Assembly: GCF_000425945.1 (NCBI RefSeq) | Contig: NZ_AUEK01000003.1 | Span: forward strand, 62,001-126,000 | Origin: Candidatus Solirubrobacter pratensis | Lineage (GTDB): Bacteria; Actinomycetota; Thermoleophilia; Solirubrobacterales; Solirubrobacteraceae | Reading direction: 5' to 3' | Length of the DNA stretch: 64,000 bases | Shown here: positions 8,311 to 15,786 of the stretch, one piece after another | Layout: every line of letters starts with the position of its first letter | Position numbering within the stretch: the stretch's first letter is position 1 | Translations under genes and position numbers: made by a program | The notes under the pieces: generated by a model | What the model saw: the letters and a program-made list of their open reading frames with translations, nothing else | What the model was told of the DNA's origin: nothing | Databases searched by the model: none

Positions 8311-9723
8311 GACGACTGGGCGTTCACCTCCGCCGCCGAGCAGGCCGCGCTGGTGCGCACCGGCGCCGCTTCCCCGGGCGAGCTCGTGGAAGCGGCGCTG
8401 CGGCGCATCGAAGCACTCGATCCGAAGCTGAATGCGTTCATCGAGCTCGACGCCGAGCGCGCGCTCGAGGCGGTCGCGGGGCTCCGGCCCGGCGACGCGC
8501 AGCCGTTCGCCGGCGTGCCGATCGCCATCAAGGGCAACGTGCCCGTGGCGGGGATGTGCATGAACTTCGCCTCGAAGTTCCTCGCCGGGCACCGCCCGAG
8601 CCACTCGGCCTACCTGGTGCGCCGGCTGCGCGCGGCGGGCTTCGTCGTCGTCGGCACGACGAACCTGCCGGAATTCGGGATCCTGCCGACCTGCGAGCCG
8701 CGCCACACGGGCGCCACGCGCAACCCGTGGGACCTCGAGCGCACGCCGGGCGGCTCCTCCGGCGGCGCGGCGGCCGCGGTGGCGAGCGGGATGCTGGCGC
8801 TCGCGCACGGCAACGACGGCGGCGGCTCCCTGCGCACGCCCGCGGCCTGTACCGGGCTCGTCGGGCTGAAGGCGAGCCGCGGACGCGTCTCGCGCGGGCC
8901 CGACCTCGGCGACTCGTGGTTGCCATCCGACGGCGTGCTGACCCGCACCGTGACCGACACGGCGCTCGCGCTCGACGTGCTCGGCGGCTACGAGGTCGGC
9001 GACGCGACGTGGGCGCCGCGCCCGATCGAGCCCTACGCGCTCGCGATGCGCCGCGACCCGGGGCGGCTGCGCGTCGCCGTCACCGCCGCCAACCCGCTCG
9101 GCGTCGACGTCGATCCGGAGAGCCTGCGCGGGCTGCGCTTCGCCGCCGAGCTGCTCGCCGCGCTCGGCCACGAGGTGGTCGAGGCGGCGCCGGCGTACCC
9201 CGACCCGTCCGTGCTCGAGATCTTCCTGCAGGCGTTCTGCCCGGCGGTCGCGCTCGGCGTCAATCACGGTGTGCTGCTCAACGGGCGCGAGCCGGAGGAG
9301 GACGACATCGAGCCGCTGTCGCGCGCGGTCTACGAGCGCGCCAAGGCCACGTCGTCGATCGGCTACCTGGGCGCCGTGGCCCAGCTGCAGGCGCTCGCGC
9401 GCGGCATCGTGGCGTTCTTCGCCGACTACGACGTGCTCGTGACGCCGGCGCTCGCGGAGCGCCCGCTGAAGCTCGGCGAGTGCACGGGGATGGGCGAGCG
9501 CCCGCTGGAGGACCTGGCCCGCTCGGGCCGCTTCACGCCGTTCACCTCGCTGTTCAACGTCACGGGCCAGCCGGCCGTCAGCCTCCCCGTCGGCTTCGGG
9601 CCCGACGGGCTGCCGACCAGCGTGCAGATCGTCGGCAAGCCGCTGGGCGAGGACACGCTGCTCCAGGTCGCCGCCCAGATCGAGGCCGCGCACCCGTGGG
9701 TGCACCAGCGGCCGGATCTCTAG
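8308..9723 (+). CDS. amidase (amidase signature family)
   Basis: A 471-residue amidase hydrolysing an amide through a Ser-cisSer-Lys triad. Visible elements: the catalytic lysine in GVPIAIKGN, the glycine/serine signature GGSSGGAAAAVASGM, and GGGSLRTPAA with the bridging serine. The N-terminus from CTG 8308 has the expected FTSA...LV..GA.SP.ELVEAALRRIE pattern; from GTG 8353 the protein would be 456 aa. The TAG stop interlocks with the stop of the convergent gene on CTAG 9720-9723. It is not part of a GatCAB cluster, so a free-standing amide hydrolase is more likely than tRNA amidotransferase. Confidence 0.85.
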   Translation: MDDWAFTSAAEQAALVRTGAASPGELVEAALRRIEALDPKLNAFIELDAERALEAVAGLRPGDAQPFAGVPIAIKGNVPVAGMCMNFASKFLAGHRPSHSAYLVRRLRAAGFVVVGTTNLPEFGILPTCEPRHTGATRNPWDLERTPGGSSGGAAAAVASGMLALAHGNDGGGSLRTPAACTGLVGLKASRGRVSRGPDLGDSWLPSDGVLTRTVTDTALALDVLGGYEVGDATWAPRPIEPYALAMRRDPGRLRVAVTAANPLGVDVDPESLRGLRFAAELLAALGHEVVEAAPAYPDPSVLEIFLQAFCPAVALGVNHGVLLNGREPEEDDIEPLSRAVYERAKATSSIGYLGAVAQLQALARGIVAFFADYDVLVTPALAERPLKLGECTGMGERPLEDLARSGRFTPFTSLFNVTGQPAVSLPVGFGPDGLPTSVQIVGKPLGEDTLLQVAAQIEAAHPWVHQRPDL

Positions 9724-10598
9724 CCGCTCCCGAGCACCGCGGCGAGGCGGCGAGGCCGGACGCCGAGCGCCTCGGCATCCGCCGTCCCGCGGGCGGACAG
9801 CATGTCGACCGACAGCAGCTGCGCCTCGTCCCAGGTCACGAGCGCGGTCGGGCCGGCGAGCGCCTCCTCACCGCGCAGGCCGGCGCGCAGGGCCGCCAGC
9901 GGGACGGGCACGGTGCGCCGGCGGCGGCCCGCCGCGCGCAGGACGAGGCGGACGAACTCGCGCTGCGTGACGATCTCCGGCCCGGCGAGCTCGACCCGGG
10001 CGTGCCCGTCCGGCGGCGCGTCGAGCAGCGCGAGCACGCAGTCGGCGGCGTCCTCGGCCCACAGCGGCTGCGTCCGCGCGCCGCCGCGGCCCACGAGCGG
10101 CACCGCCGGCAGCAGCCCGAGCCGCTCGAGCCAGCGCAGGTGCCGGTCGCCCGGCGAGTAGAGCAGCGAGTGGGCGACCGTGGTCGTCGGGATCGGCGCG
10201 GCCGCCACGGCGGCGCCCGCGAGCGCCTTCGCGCGGTGCAGCCGCATCGGGTGCGTGGGCGCGGCGCCGAGCGGCGTCAGCCAGAGGAAGTGGCGCGCGC
10301 CGACGCGCTCAGCGGCGCGCAGCAGCCGCCAGGCCGCGAGGCCGTTGAGCTCCTCGACCGTCGCCCGCGGCTGGTCGCGCGCTCCGCCGGCGAGGTGCAC
10401 GACGGTGTCGACGCCGCGCAGCGCGTTGCGCCAGCCGGCCGGATCCGCGAGGTCGCCGATCGCGAGCTGGACGCGCACGCGATGGCTCCCCAGCCGCCGC
10501 GGATCGCGCACCAGGCAACGCACGGGCACGCCGCGCGCGAGCAGGCGCCGCAGCACCGCCTCGCCCAGCAATCCGCTCGCCCCGGTCAGCAAGAGCAC
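9720..10598 (-). CDS. NAD(P)-binding epimerase/NmrA-like protein
   Basis: A 292-residue short-chain-dehydrogenase-related Rossmann protein. The dinucleotide-binding loop TGASGLLGEAVLRRLL is at residues 4-19, followed by the typical AIGDLADPAGWRNAL and VDTVVHLAGGA. The canonical catalytic YxxxK is not evident, pointing to the atypical/NmrA-like branch, whose members bind NAD(P) as sensors or reduce unusual substrates. The start is GTG 10598; TAGGCT lies 10 nt upstream. It ends on the CTAG shared with the amidase. Confidence 0.75.
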   Translation of the reverse strand: MLLLTGASGLLGEAVLRRLLARGVPVRCLVRDPRRLGSHRVRVQLAIGDLADPAGWRNALRGVDTVVHLAGGARDQPRATVEELNGLAAWRLLRAAERVGARHFLWLTPLGAAPTHPMRLHRAKALAGAAVAAAPIPTTTVAHSLLYSPGDRHLRWLERLGLLPAVPLVGRGGARTQPLWAEDAADCVLALLDAPPDGHARVELAGPEIVTQREFVRLVLRAAGRRRRTVPVPLAALRAGLRGEEALAGPTALVTWDEAQLLSVDMLSARGTADAEALGVRPRRLAAVLGSG

Positions 10599-10630
10599 GA
10601 CGCCCCGCAGCCTATGTCACGATTCCCGAC

Positions 10631-10894
10631 ATGGCTTACGTCATTGCCGAGCCCTGCATCGGAACCAAGGACAACTCCTGCGTCGAGGTCTGCCCCGTCG
10701 ACTGCATCCACCCGACTCCCGACGAGCCCGACTACGACAAGGTCGAGATGCTGTACATCGATCCCGAGGAGTGCATCGACTGCGACGCCTGCGTCGAGGC
10801 GTGCCCGGTCGACGCGTGCTTCGCCGAGGACCAGCTCCCGGAGGAGTGGGCGAGCTACGCGCAGCGCAACGCGGACTACTACGCGGGTCGCTAA
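10631..10894 (+). CDS. fdxA: 7Fe ferredoxin (3Fe-4S / 4Fe-4S)
   Basis: An 87-residue low-potential electron carrier. Cysteine spacing is C9-x7-C17-x3-CP and C48-x2-C51-x2-C54-x3-CP, the FdxA pattern in which the first cluster is 3Fe-4S and the second 4Fe-4S; the region CIGTKDNSCVEVCPVDCI is near-invariant in actinobacteria. CACGAT at 10618-10623 lies 7 nt before ATG 10631 (leaderless). The next convergent gene is the Fe-S carrier Mrp. Likely redox partner for cytochrome P450 or oxidoreductase systems encoded elsewhere. Confidence 0.96.
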   Translation: MAYVIAEPCIGTKDNSCVEVCPVDCIHPTPDEPDYDKVEMLYIDPEECIDCDACVEACPVDACFAEDQLPEEWASYAQRNADYYAGR

Positions 10895-11028
10895 GGCCCT
10901 CGCACTCGCCTGCACGATCGCGTCGCTGATCCAGGCGGCGCCGGCGGCGGCGCTGGACGGCGATCTCGGGTGAGATCGCCGCCGACGTGCCGCCGCACGG
11001 CACGGCGCCGTACCGCGTGAGCGGCTAG
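10885..11028 (+). pseudogene. possible remnant of a secreted glycosidase (GH27-like ends)
   Basis: Two pieces in different frames lie between fdxA and mrp. The first (to 10973) reads VAKALALACTIASLIQAA PAAALD, a signal-peptide-like hydrophobic stretch ending in Ala-x-Ala. The second (10969-11028) reads GEIAADVPPHGTAPYRVSG and a TAG, resembling the C-terminal VPPHG...RV strand of alpha-galactosidase-type glycosidases. The catalytic body is absent. The final TAG interlocks with the mrp stop on CTAG 11025-11028, which fits a formerly intact convergent gene. Tentative, based on short patterns. Confidence 0.3.
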
Positions 11029-12170
11029 GCCATCGGGAGCGACATGCCGGCCGGCTTCGGCGGCCCGGCCGGGACCACGTCGAGCACGGGCAGCTCGAAC
11101 GGCGCCGGCTTCTCGAGCGCGATCAGGCCGCGCGCGGCGTGGCCGATCGCCTGCGCGGCGGCGTCGTCGGGGTCGACCGCCACGAGCGGCACGCCGGCGT
11201 CGGCCTGCGCGCGCAGCGGCATCGTGAGCGGCACCTGGGCGAGCAGCGGCACCTCGAGCTCGTCGGCGAGGCGCCGGCCGCCGCCCTCGCCGAAGATCGG
11301 GTAGCGCTGGCCGTCGGGCGTCGTGAAGCCGGACATGTTCTCGATCACGCCGCAGATCTCCAGATTGACCTTGTCGGCCATCTGCGCCGAGCGCCGCGCG
11401 ACCTTCTGCGCGGTGTCCTGCGGGGTCGTGACGATCAGGAACGTCGCCTGCGGCAGCAGCTGCGCGAGCGTCATCGAGACGTCGCCGGTGCCGGGCGGCA
11501 GGTCGATCAGCAGGTAGTCCAGGTCGCCCCACGCGACGTCCTCGAGGAACTGCGTGAGCGCCTTGTGCAGCATCGGGCCGCGCCACACGACCGCCTCGTC
11601 CTCCTTGAGGAAGAAGCCGATCGAGATCACCTTCAGGCCGTGCGACTCCAGCGGGAGGATCTTGCGCTCGGCCGAGACCTGCGGGCGCTGCCCGCCGAGG
11701 CTCAGCATGCGCGGGATCGAGTAGCCCCAGACGTCGGCGTCGAGCACGCCGACCTTCTTGCCCTCCGCCTGCAGCGCGGCGGCCATGTTGACGGTCAGCG
11801 AGGACTTGCCCACGCCGCCCTTGCCCGAGCCGATGCAGACGATGTTCTTGACCTGGGCGAGCGCGCCCTCGGGCAGGCCGGTCGGGCGGCCGAGCGTCTT
11901 CTTGAGCCCTTCCTTCTCCTGCGCCGACAGCACGTCGAAGCCGATGTTGACTCCCGTGACGCCTTCGACGCCGCGGACGGCGCTGCTCACGCCGGTCTGG
12001 AAGTGGCCTTTGATCGGGCAGCCGGGGGTCGTCAGGGAGACCGTGACGTCCACGACTCCCAGCTCGGAGATGTCGATGGAGCGGACCATCCCGAGCTCCA
12101 CGATGTTGCGGTGCAGCTCCGGATCGATGACGACCTTCAGCGCCTCGAGGATCTGATCTCTCGTGGGCAT
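11025..12170 (-). CDS. mrp: Mrp/NBP35-family Fe-S cluster carrier ATPase
   Basis: A 381-residue P-loop ATPase that carries Fe-S clusters to apo-proteins. Residues 1-85 are a MIP18/DUF59 domain (VIDPELHRNIVELGMV, TTPGCPIK with the conserved Cys). The ATPase follows with the deviant Walker A GSGKGGVGKSS, the switch region DADVWGYSIPRML and Walker B-like LLIDLPPGTGD. The CxxC seen in E. coli Mrp after ENMS is absent (ENMSGFTTPDGQRY), as is usual in actinobacteria. GACAAT (minus strand, 12177-12182) lies 6 nt before the ATG. Its neighbour is a 7Fe ferredoxin. Confidence 0.93.
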   Translation of the reverse strand: MPTRDQILEALKVVIDPELHRNIVELGMVRSIDISELGVVDVTVSLTTPGCPIKGHFQTGVSSAVRGVEGVTGVNIGFDVLSAQEKEGLKKTLGRPTGLPEGALAQVKNIVCIGSGKGGVGKSSLTVNMAAALQAEGKKVGVLDADVWGYSIPRMLSLGGQRPQVSAERKILPLESHGLKVISIGFFLKEDEAVVWRGPMLHKALTQFLEDVAWGDLDYLLIDLPPGTGDVSMTLAQLLPQATFLIVTTPQDTAQKVARRSAQMADKVNLEICGVIENMSGFTTPDGQRYPIFGEGGGRRLADELEVPLLAQVPLTMPLRAQADAGVPLVAVDPDDAAAQAIGHAARGLIALEKPAPFELPVLDVVPAGPPKPAGMSLPMA

Positions 12171-12191
12171 GCGGTCATTGTCGCAGGCCGC

Positions 12192-12764
12192 TCACGCGAA
12201 CACCGCCGCGCTCCGGCGCTCCGCGAGTCTGCTCAGCATCGCCCAGCGCCGCGCCCGCAACCACTCCGGCTCCAGCCCGAGCGTGGCGGCGACCTCCCCC
12301 TCCTCCACGCCGTGGGCCAGCATCCCCAGCACGGGGAGGTCATCCGGGTCGAGCGCGCGGCCGGCGTCGCGCAGCCCCCGCGGATCGAGCTCGAGCCGCG
12401 CGCGGCCGGCGCCGGCCTGTCTCAGCACCGACACCAGGCTGCGCGGCGCGGTCGCCTTCGCGACAACCGCGCTCGCTCCCGCGATCGCCGCGCGCACGGC
12501 CATCGCGTCGTCGGCGAACGCCGAGTAGAGGACCACGCGCGGCGGCACCTCCAGCGCCCGGGTTCGCAGGCACAGCGAGAGTCCGTCGTCGTCGGGCAGG
12601 TGGTGGTCGAGCAGAGCGAGCGCGGGGCACAGGTCGGCGATCGCCTCCAAGCCCTCGCGCGCGGTCGCCGCGGTGGCGACGATGCGGAGGTCCTCCTCAT
12701 CCTCGAGCAGGCCGCGGAGGCCGGCGCGAACGGCGGGATGGTCGTCGACGAGCACGAGGTCCAT
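12192..12764 (-). CDS. response regulator with degenerate LuxR-type output
   Basis: A 190-residue receiver protein. It begins LVLVDDHPAVRAG with the acidic pair, has the phospho-acceptor region ALLDHHLPDDDG, and the conserved lysine in VVAKATAPRS. The C-terminal about 45 residues (VLGMLAHGVEEGEVAATLGLEPEWLRARRW) look like a diverged NarL/LuxR helix-turn-helix lacking the usual TxRExEVL...EIA.xL pattern. ATG 12764 is chosen by the receiver start; a GTG at 12800 would add 12 residues. It reads in the same direction as the kinase/regulator pair upstream but is separated from it by the inverted-repeat element. Confidence 0.75.
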   Translation of the reverse strand: MDLVLVDDHPAVRAGLRGLLEDEEDLRIVATAATAREGLEAIADLCPALALLDHHLPDDDGLSLCLRTRALEVPPRVVLYSAFADDAMAVRAAIAGASAVVAKATAPRSLVSVLRQAGAGRARLELDPRGLRDAGRALDPDDLPVLGMLAHGVEEGEVAATLGLEPEWLRARRWAMLSRLAERRSAAVFA

Positions 12765-12834
12765 GCCCGGATCCTCGCGGCTCGTGGCGCGCCGCACCAT
12801 CCGGGGCGGCCCGCATCTGGCGCCGATGCGGACC

Positions 12835-13007
12835 CCTAGGAGCCTGTTGGACTTTGAACCGTCGATGCGAGGTGGTGCGCCCGTGGATGCCGGATGCCGG
12901 GCCCGTGCCTAGGCATACCGGTGCGTCTTCCTGGGCACGGGCCCGGCCAATCCGGCGCCGCGGGCGTGCCGCATCGCGCGGCGGGGAAAGTTCAACGGGC
13001 TCCTAGG
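12835..13007. mobile_element. MITE-like inverted-repeat element flanked by CTAG
   Basis: A 173-bp palindromic element. The terminal inverted repeats at 12835-12855 and 12987-13007 match in 19 of 21 positions (outer CCTAGGAGCC, inner GTTGGACTTT versus GTTGAACTTT). A second perfect 13-bp stem (12897-12909 with 12934-12946, CCGGGCCCGTGCC) lies inside, so most of the element can fold as one long hairpin. CTAG at both ends could be a 4-bp target duplication. It encodes no protein. Its right end contains the TAG stop of the upstream response regulator. Confidence 0.7.
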
Positions 13008-13647
13008 GCTCCACGAGCCCGCGCCGGATCGCGTAGCGGACGAGCTCGACGCGGTCGCGCATCCCGAGCTTGGCGAGGATGTTCGTGCGATGGCGCTCGA
13101 CGGTCTTCTCGCTGAGCACCAGCTCGGCGGCGATCTCGCGCGTCGTCCGCGACTCGGCGACCAGCTTCACGATCTCGGTCTCGCGCGGGGTCAGCGGGTC
13201 GTCCGGCGGCGACTCGCCCCGCCGGGCGCGCTCGACGAAGTCCCGCATCAGGGCGCGCACCGCGCCGGGGTAGAGGAACGGCTCGCCGCGCATCGTCGCC
13301 CGGCAGGCCTCCACGAGGTCGCGGTCGGCGACGCTCTTGAGCACGTAGCCCGAGGCGCCCGCCCGCAACGCCTCGAACAGGTACTGCTCGTTGTCGTGCA
13401 TCGAGAGGATCAGCACGCGCAGGTCGCCGCGCCGGCTGGTCAGCTCGCGCGCGGCCTGCAGGCCGGTCATGCGCGGCATCGAGACGTCGAGCACCGCGAG
13501 CTCGACGTCGTCGCGCAGCCCGAGCCGGACGGCCTCTGCGCCGTCGCCCGCCTCGGCGACGACCTCCAGGTCGGGCTCGCCTTCGAGCACGAGGCGCAGC
13601 CCGCGGCGGACCACGGCGTGGTCGTCGGCGAGCAGGATGCGGGTCAT
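13003..13647 (-). CDS. NarL/LuxR-family response regulator
   Basis: A 214-residue two-component regulator. The receiver (1-120) has ILLADDHAVVRRG, the phospho-Asp in LAVLDVSMPRMTG and the Lys in YVLKSV. The DNA-binding domain (about 148-214) has the classic LTPRETEIVKLVAESRTTREIAAEL and KTVERHRTNILAKLG. It overlaps the histidine kinase gene by 4 nt (ATGA), so the pair is co-translated. Its stop codon lies within the CTAG end of the inverted-repeat element, so the insertion sits exactly at the end of the gene and removes the normal 3' flank. Confidence 0.93.
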   Translation of the reverse strand: MTRILLADDHAVVRRGLRLVLEGEPDLEVVAEAGDGAEAVRLGLRDDVELAVLDVSMPRMTGLQAARELTSRRGDLRVLILSMHDNEQYLFEALRAGASGYVLKSVADRDLVEACRATMRGEPFLYPGAVRALMRDFVERARRGESPPDDPLTPRETEIVKLVAESRTTREIAAELVLSEKTVERHRTNILAKLGMRDRVELVRYAIRRGLVEP

Positions 13648-14591
13648 GGCAGCTCCAGGGTGACGCGGGTTCCTCCCAACGGGCTCTGGTCGAGCCGGAG
13701 CGTCGCCCCGATCAGCACCGCGCGCTCGCGCATGCCGCGGATTCCGCCGCCCTCCTCGCCGCCGCCGCGCCCGCCGCCGTCGTCGTCGATCTCGAGCGCC
13801 CGCCGCGCGAGCCGCACCTGCGCGCGGGCGCCCCCGGCGTGGCGGGCGACGTTCGTCAGCGCCTCCTGGGCGACCCGGTAGATCACGAGCTCCGCCTGCT
13901 CGTCGAACTCGAGTCCCGGCTGGACGTGCACGTCGACGACGAGGCCGGACTGCTCGGCGAAGCGCTCGCCGAGCACGCGCAGGGCGCTCGCGAGCCCCAG
14001 GTCGTCGAGCGCCTCCGGGCGCAGCCGGCGGGCGATCCGGCGCACCTCCTCGAGGCTCTCGCGCGCGGTCTCCTGCGCCTCGAGGACGCCGTCGCGCGCA
14101 TCCGCCGGCACGTGGCGGGCCGCGCGCCCCAGCTGCAGCACGACGCCCGTGAGGGTCTGTCCCACGCCGTCGTGCAGCTCCTGGGCCACGCGCAGCCGCT
14201 CCCCCTCCTGCGCGGCGAGCGCGCGGCCGACGCTGTCGCGCCGCTCGGCCTCCAGGCGGTCCAGCATCTCGTTGAAGGCGTCGGCGAGCTCGGCGGCCTC
14301 GGACGCGCCGCCGCCGACGCGCAGGCGCGGCCCGGGGCTCAGCGGGTCGATCCGGCGCGCTAACGCGGTCAGCTGGCGCAGCGGGGCGAAGGCGCGGCGC
14401 AGGAGGAGCAGGTTCAACGCGAGCATCAGCAGCAGCCCGCCGGCGAAGATCGCCAGCTCGCGGACCGCGACGTTCGAGACGCGCGGGGAGAAGATCAGCG
14501 CGGTGATGATGCAGGCGGCGGCGAGCACGGCGGCGTTGCCGATCGCGACCCGCCAGAACAGCGCGGGGCGCAGCGCGCGACGCGGAGTCAT
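13644..14591 (-). CDS. sensor histidine kinase (HisKA_3 / NarX type)
   Basis: A 315-residue membrane kinase. Two hydrophobic segments (around residues 10-32 and 43-62) enclose a very short extracytoplasmic loop, so it probably senses within the membrane. A HAMP-like linker (LRRAFAPLRQLTALARRI) is followed by the phospho-acceptor RVAQELHDGVGQTLTG and a HATPase with QEALTNVARHAGG (N box), DDDGGG and GIRGMRERA. Start ATG 14591 has CACAAT 6 nt upstream on its strand. It is coupled to the NarL-type regulator by a 4-nt overlap. Confidence 0.9.
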   Translation of the reverse strand: MTPRRALRPALFWRVAIGNAAVLAAACIITALIFSPRVSNVAVRELAIFAGGLLLMLALNLLLLRRAFAPLRQLTALARRIDPLSPGPRLRVGGGASEAAELADAFNEMLDRLEAERRDSVGRALAAQEGERLRVAQELHDGVGQTLTGVVLQLGRAARHVPADARDGVLEAQETARESLEEVRRIARRLRPEALDDLGLASALRVLGERFAEQSGLVVDVHVQPGLEFDEQAELVIYRVAQEALTNVARHAGGARAQVRLARRALEIDDDGGGRGGGEEGGGIRGMRERAVLIGATLRLDQSPLGGTRVTLELP

Positions 14592-14985
14592 CACGAGATT
14601 GTGAAGCAGGTTCCCACCGGCACGCCGACCGCGAGCCTGCGCGTGGGGGTCTGGCCACGCGCACGCCGCCAGTGATGCGGTCCGCACGTGCCGGTGGGCC
14701 CTACGTCCATGTCGCATCGCAGATTATGAGGGCTCGCTGAGCCCGGGCGCAATGCGGGGCACCCCGTATCTGCCCGTGGGGAGACCCTCAATCGCGCGCC
14801 GCGGGGGCCCTTAAGCACCGACGCCGCGCCCCGAGGGGCACGGCGACGGTTGAGGGAGGAGAGGGTGCTGCGCCTGCCGGCCAGGTATGAGGGCTGACAG
14901 GCCCCGCCGACGGGATATGAGGTCGGCAGGCCTACCCGCGGTGCGCCGCCTCTCCGGCCGGCGCGCGGGGGAAGTCCGTTGTGGC
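14592..14985. other. 394-bp intergenic region with TATGAGG repeats and hairpins
   Basis: I see no gene here. It holds three near-direct repeats beginning TATGAGG (near 14725, 14886 and 14918; the last two are TATGAGGGCTGACAGGCC and TATGAGGTCGGCAGGCC). The last two sit inside a larger inverted repeat, GCCTGCCG near 14874 against CGGCAGGC near 14928. Because the H1-like gene ends at 14986 on the minus strand, part of this may be its terminator. The rest may be upstream regulatory sequence of the histidine kinase. A stretch CTTAAG near 14812 is an isolated AT-rich spot. Confidence 0.4.
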
Positions 14986-15597
14986 TTACGCCAGCGCGGT
15001 GACGCGCTCCTTCGCGATGCTGCCCACTCGCTCGGCCGCCGCAACGCCCGTCTGGACGACGGTCTCGACGCGGCCGGACACGCCGGTCAGCTGCTCGGTC
15101 ACGACGTTGCGGCGGCGCGACGCGTCACGCTCGACGCTCGTCACCTGGCGCTGCGCGGCGTTGCGCTGACGGCGGACGACGCGCTCCATGCGGGTGCGCG
15201 CCTTCTTGACGTCGCGCTCCAGCTGGTTGCGCGCGGTCGTGCCGCGGCGCTCGAAGCGGCCCTCGAGCTGCTTCAGGCGGCGCTCGGCGGCCTTGCGGGT
15301 GCCGTAGTTGTCGACCAGCGTCGAGGCGACGTCGAGGACGCGGTCGCGCGCCTCGAGCGTGGCGCCGACGTACACGAGCGCGGCGCGCTCGGCGAGCGAC
15401 CTGCCCTCGCGCGCGGTCGCGCGGGCGGCGTTGGCGTTCGCGGCGGCGGCACTGCGGGTCTGGCGCTGCGCTGTCGTCCGGGCGCGACGAGCGGCCGTCT
15501 TCTTGGCGGCGGCCTTGGTGCTCGCCGGCTTGCGCGCCGTCGTACGACGGGCGGCGGGCTTGCTCCGGGTGGTGGTGGTGGTGGTGGTCTCGGCCAT
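14986..15597 (-). CDS. histone-H1-like basic protein, 203 aa
   Basis: Residues 1-60 are a Lys/Arg/Ala/Thr tail of eukaryotic H1 style (KPAARRTTARKPASTKAAAK), preceded by seven consecutive Thr encoded by an ACC repeat. Residues 65-203 are a long amphipathic helical region rich in Arg, Glu and Val without Cys or Pro, similar in texture to phasin or apolipoprotein-like helices. The combination suggests a DNA-binding tail attached to an oligomerising or surface-binding helix domain: a nucleoid-associated or granule-associated protein. AGGGGG lies about 10 nt before the ATG. Family not recognised with certainty. Confidence 0.7.
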   Translation of the reverse strand: MAETTTTTTTRSKPAARRTTARKPASTKAAAKKTAARRARTTAQRQTRSAAAANANAARATAREGRSLAERAALVYVGATLEARDRVLDVASTLVDNYGTRKAAERRLKQLEGRFERRGTTARNQLERDVKKARTRMERVVRRQRNAAQRQVTSVERDASRRRNVVTEQLTGVSGRVETVVQTGVAAAERVGSIAKERVTALA

Positions 15598-15769
15598 GTG
15601 GTTCGCCCCCTATGGAGAGTCTTCGGCTCGTCCGACGGACCGTACCCATCGAACATATGTACGTAAACCCGAGCCTGGACTTCGTTACAGCGGGCTGCAG
15701 ACTTTGTAGCACGCCATCGCGGAAAACCTCGTGAACACGCGGTAAAGATCCCCGCGACTTTGTGACATT

Positions 15770-15785
15770 CCGAACGCAGGTTCGA
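15770..15785. promoter_or_regulatory. LexA/SOS-box-like palindrome
   Basis: CCGAACGCAGGTTCGA matches the Gram-positive/mycobacterial SOS box TCGAAC-N4-GTTCGA with one mismatch. It lies just past the stop of the metalloprotease gene and 173 bp upstream of the H1-like gene (minus strand), the only gene it could control. The intervening 15601-15769 is more AT-rich than its surroundings and contains further palindromes (ACATATGT at 15653-15660). A single site without experimental data, so tentative. Confidence 0.4.
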
Positions 15786-15786
15786 A

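Noticed and set aside
15570..15592. ACC trinucleotide repeat at the start of the H1-like gene as a phase-variation switch
   Set aside because: Slippage of a 3-nt repeat only changes the number of Thr residues and cannot switch the frame.
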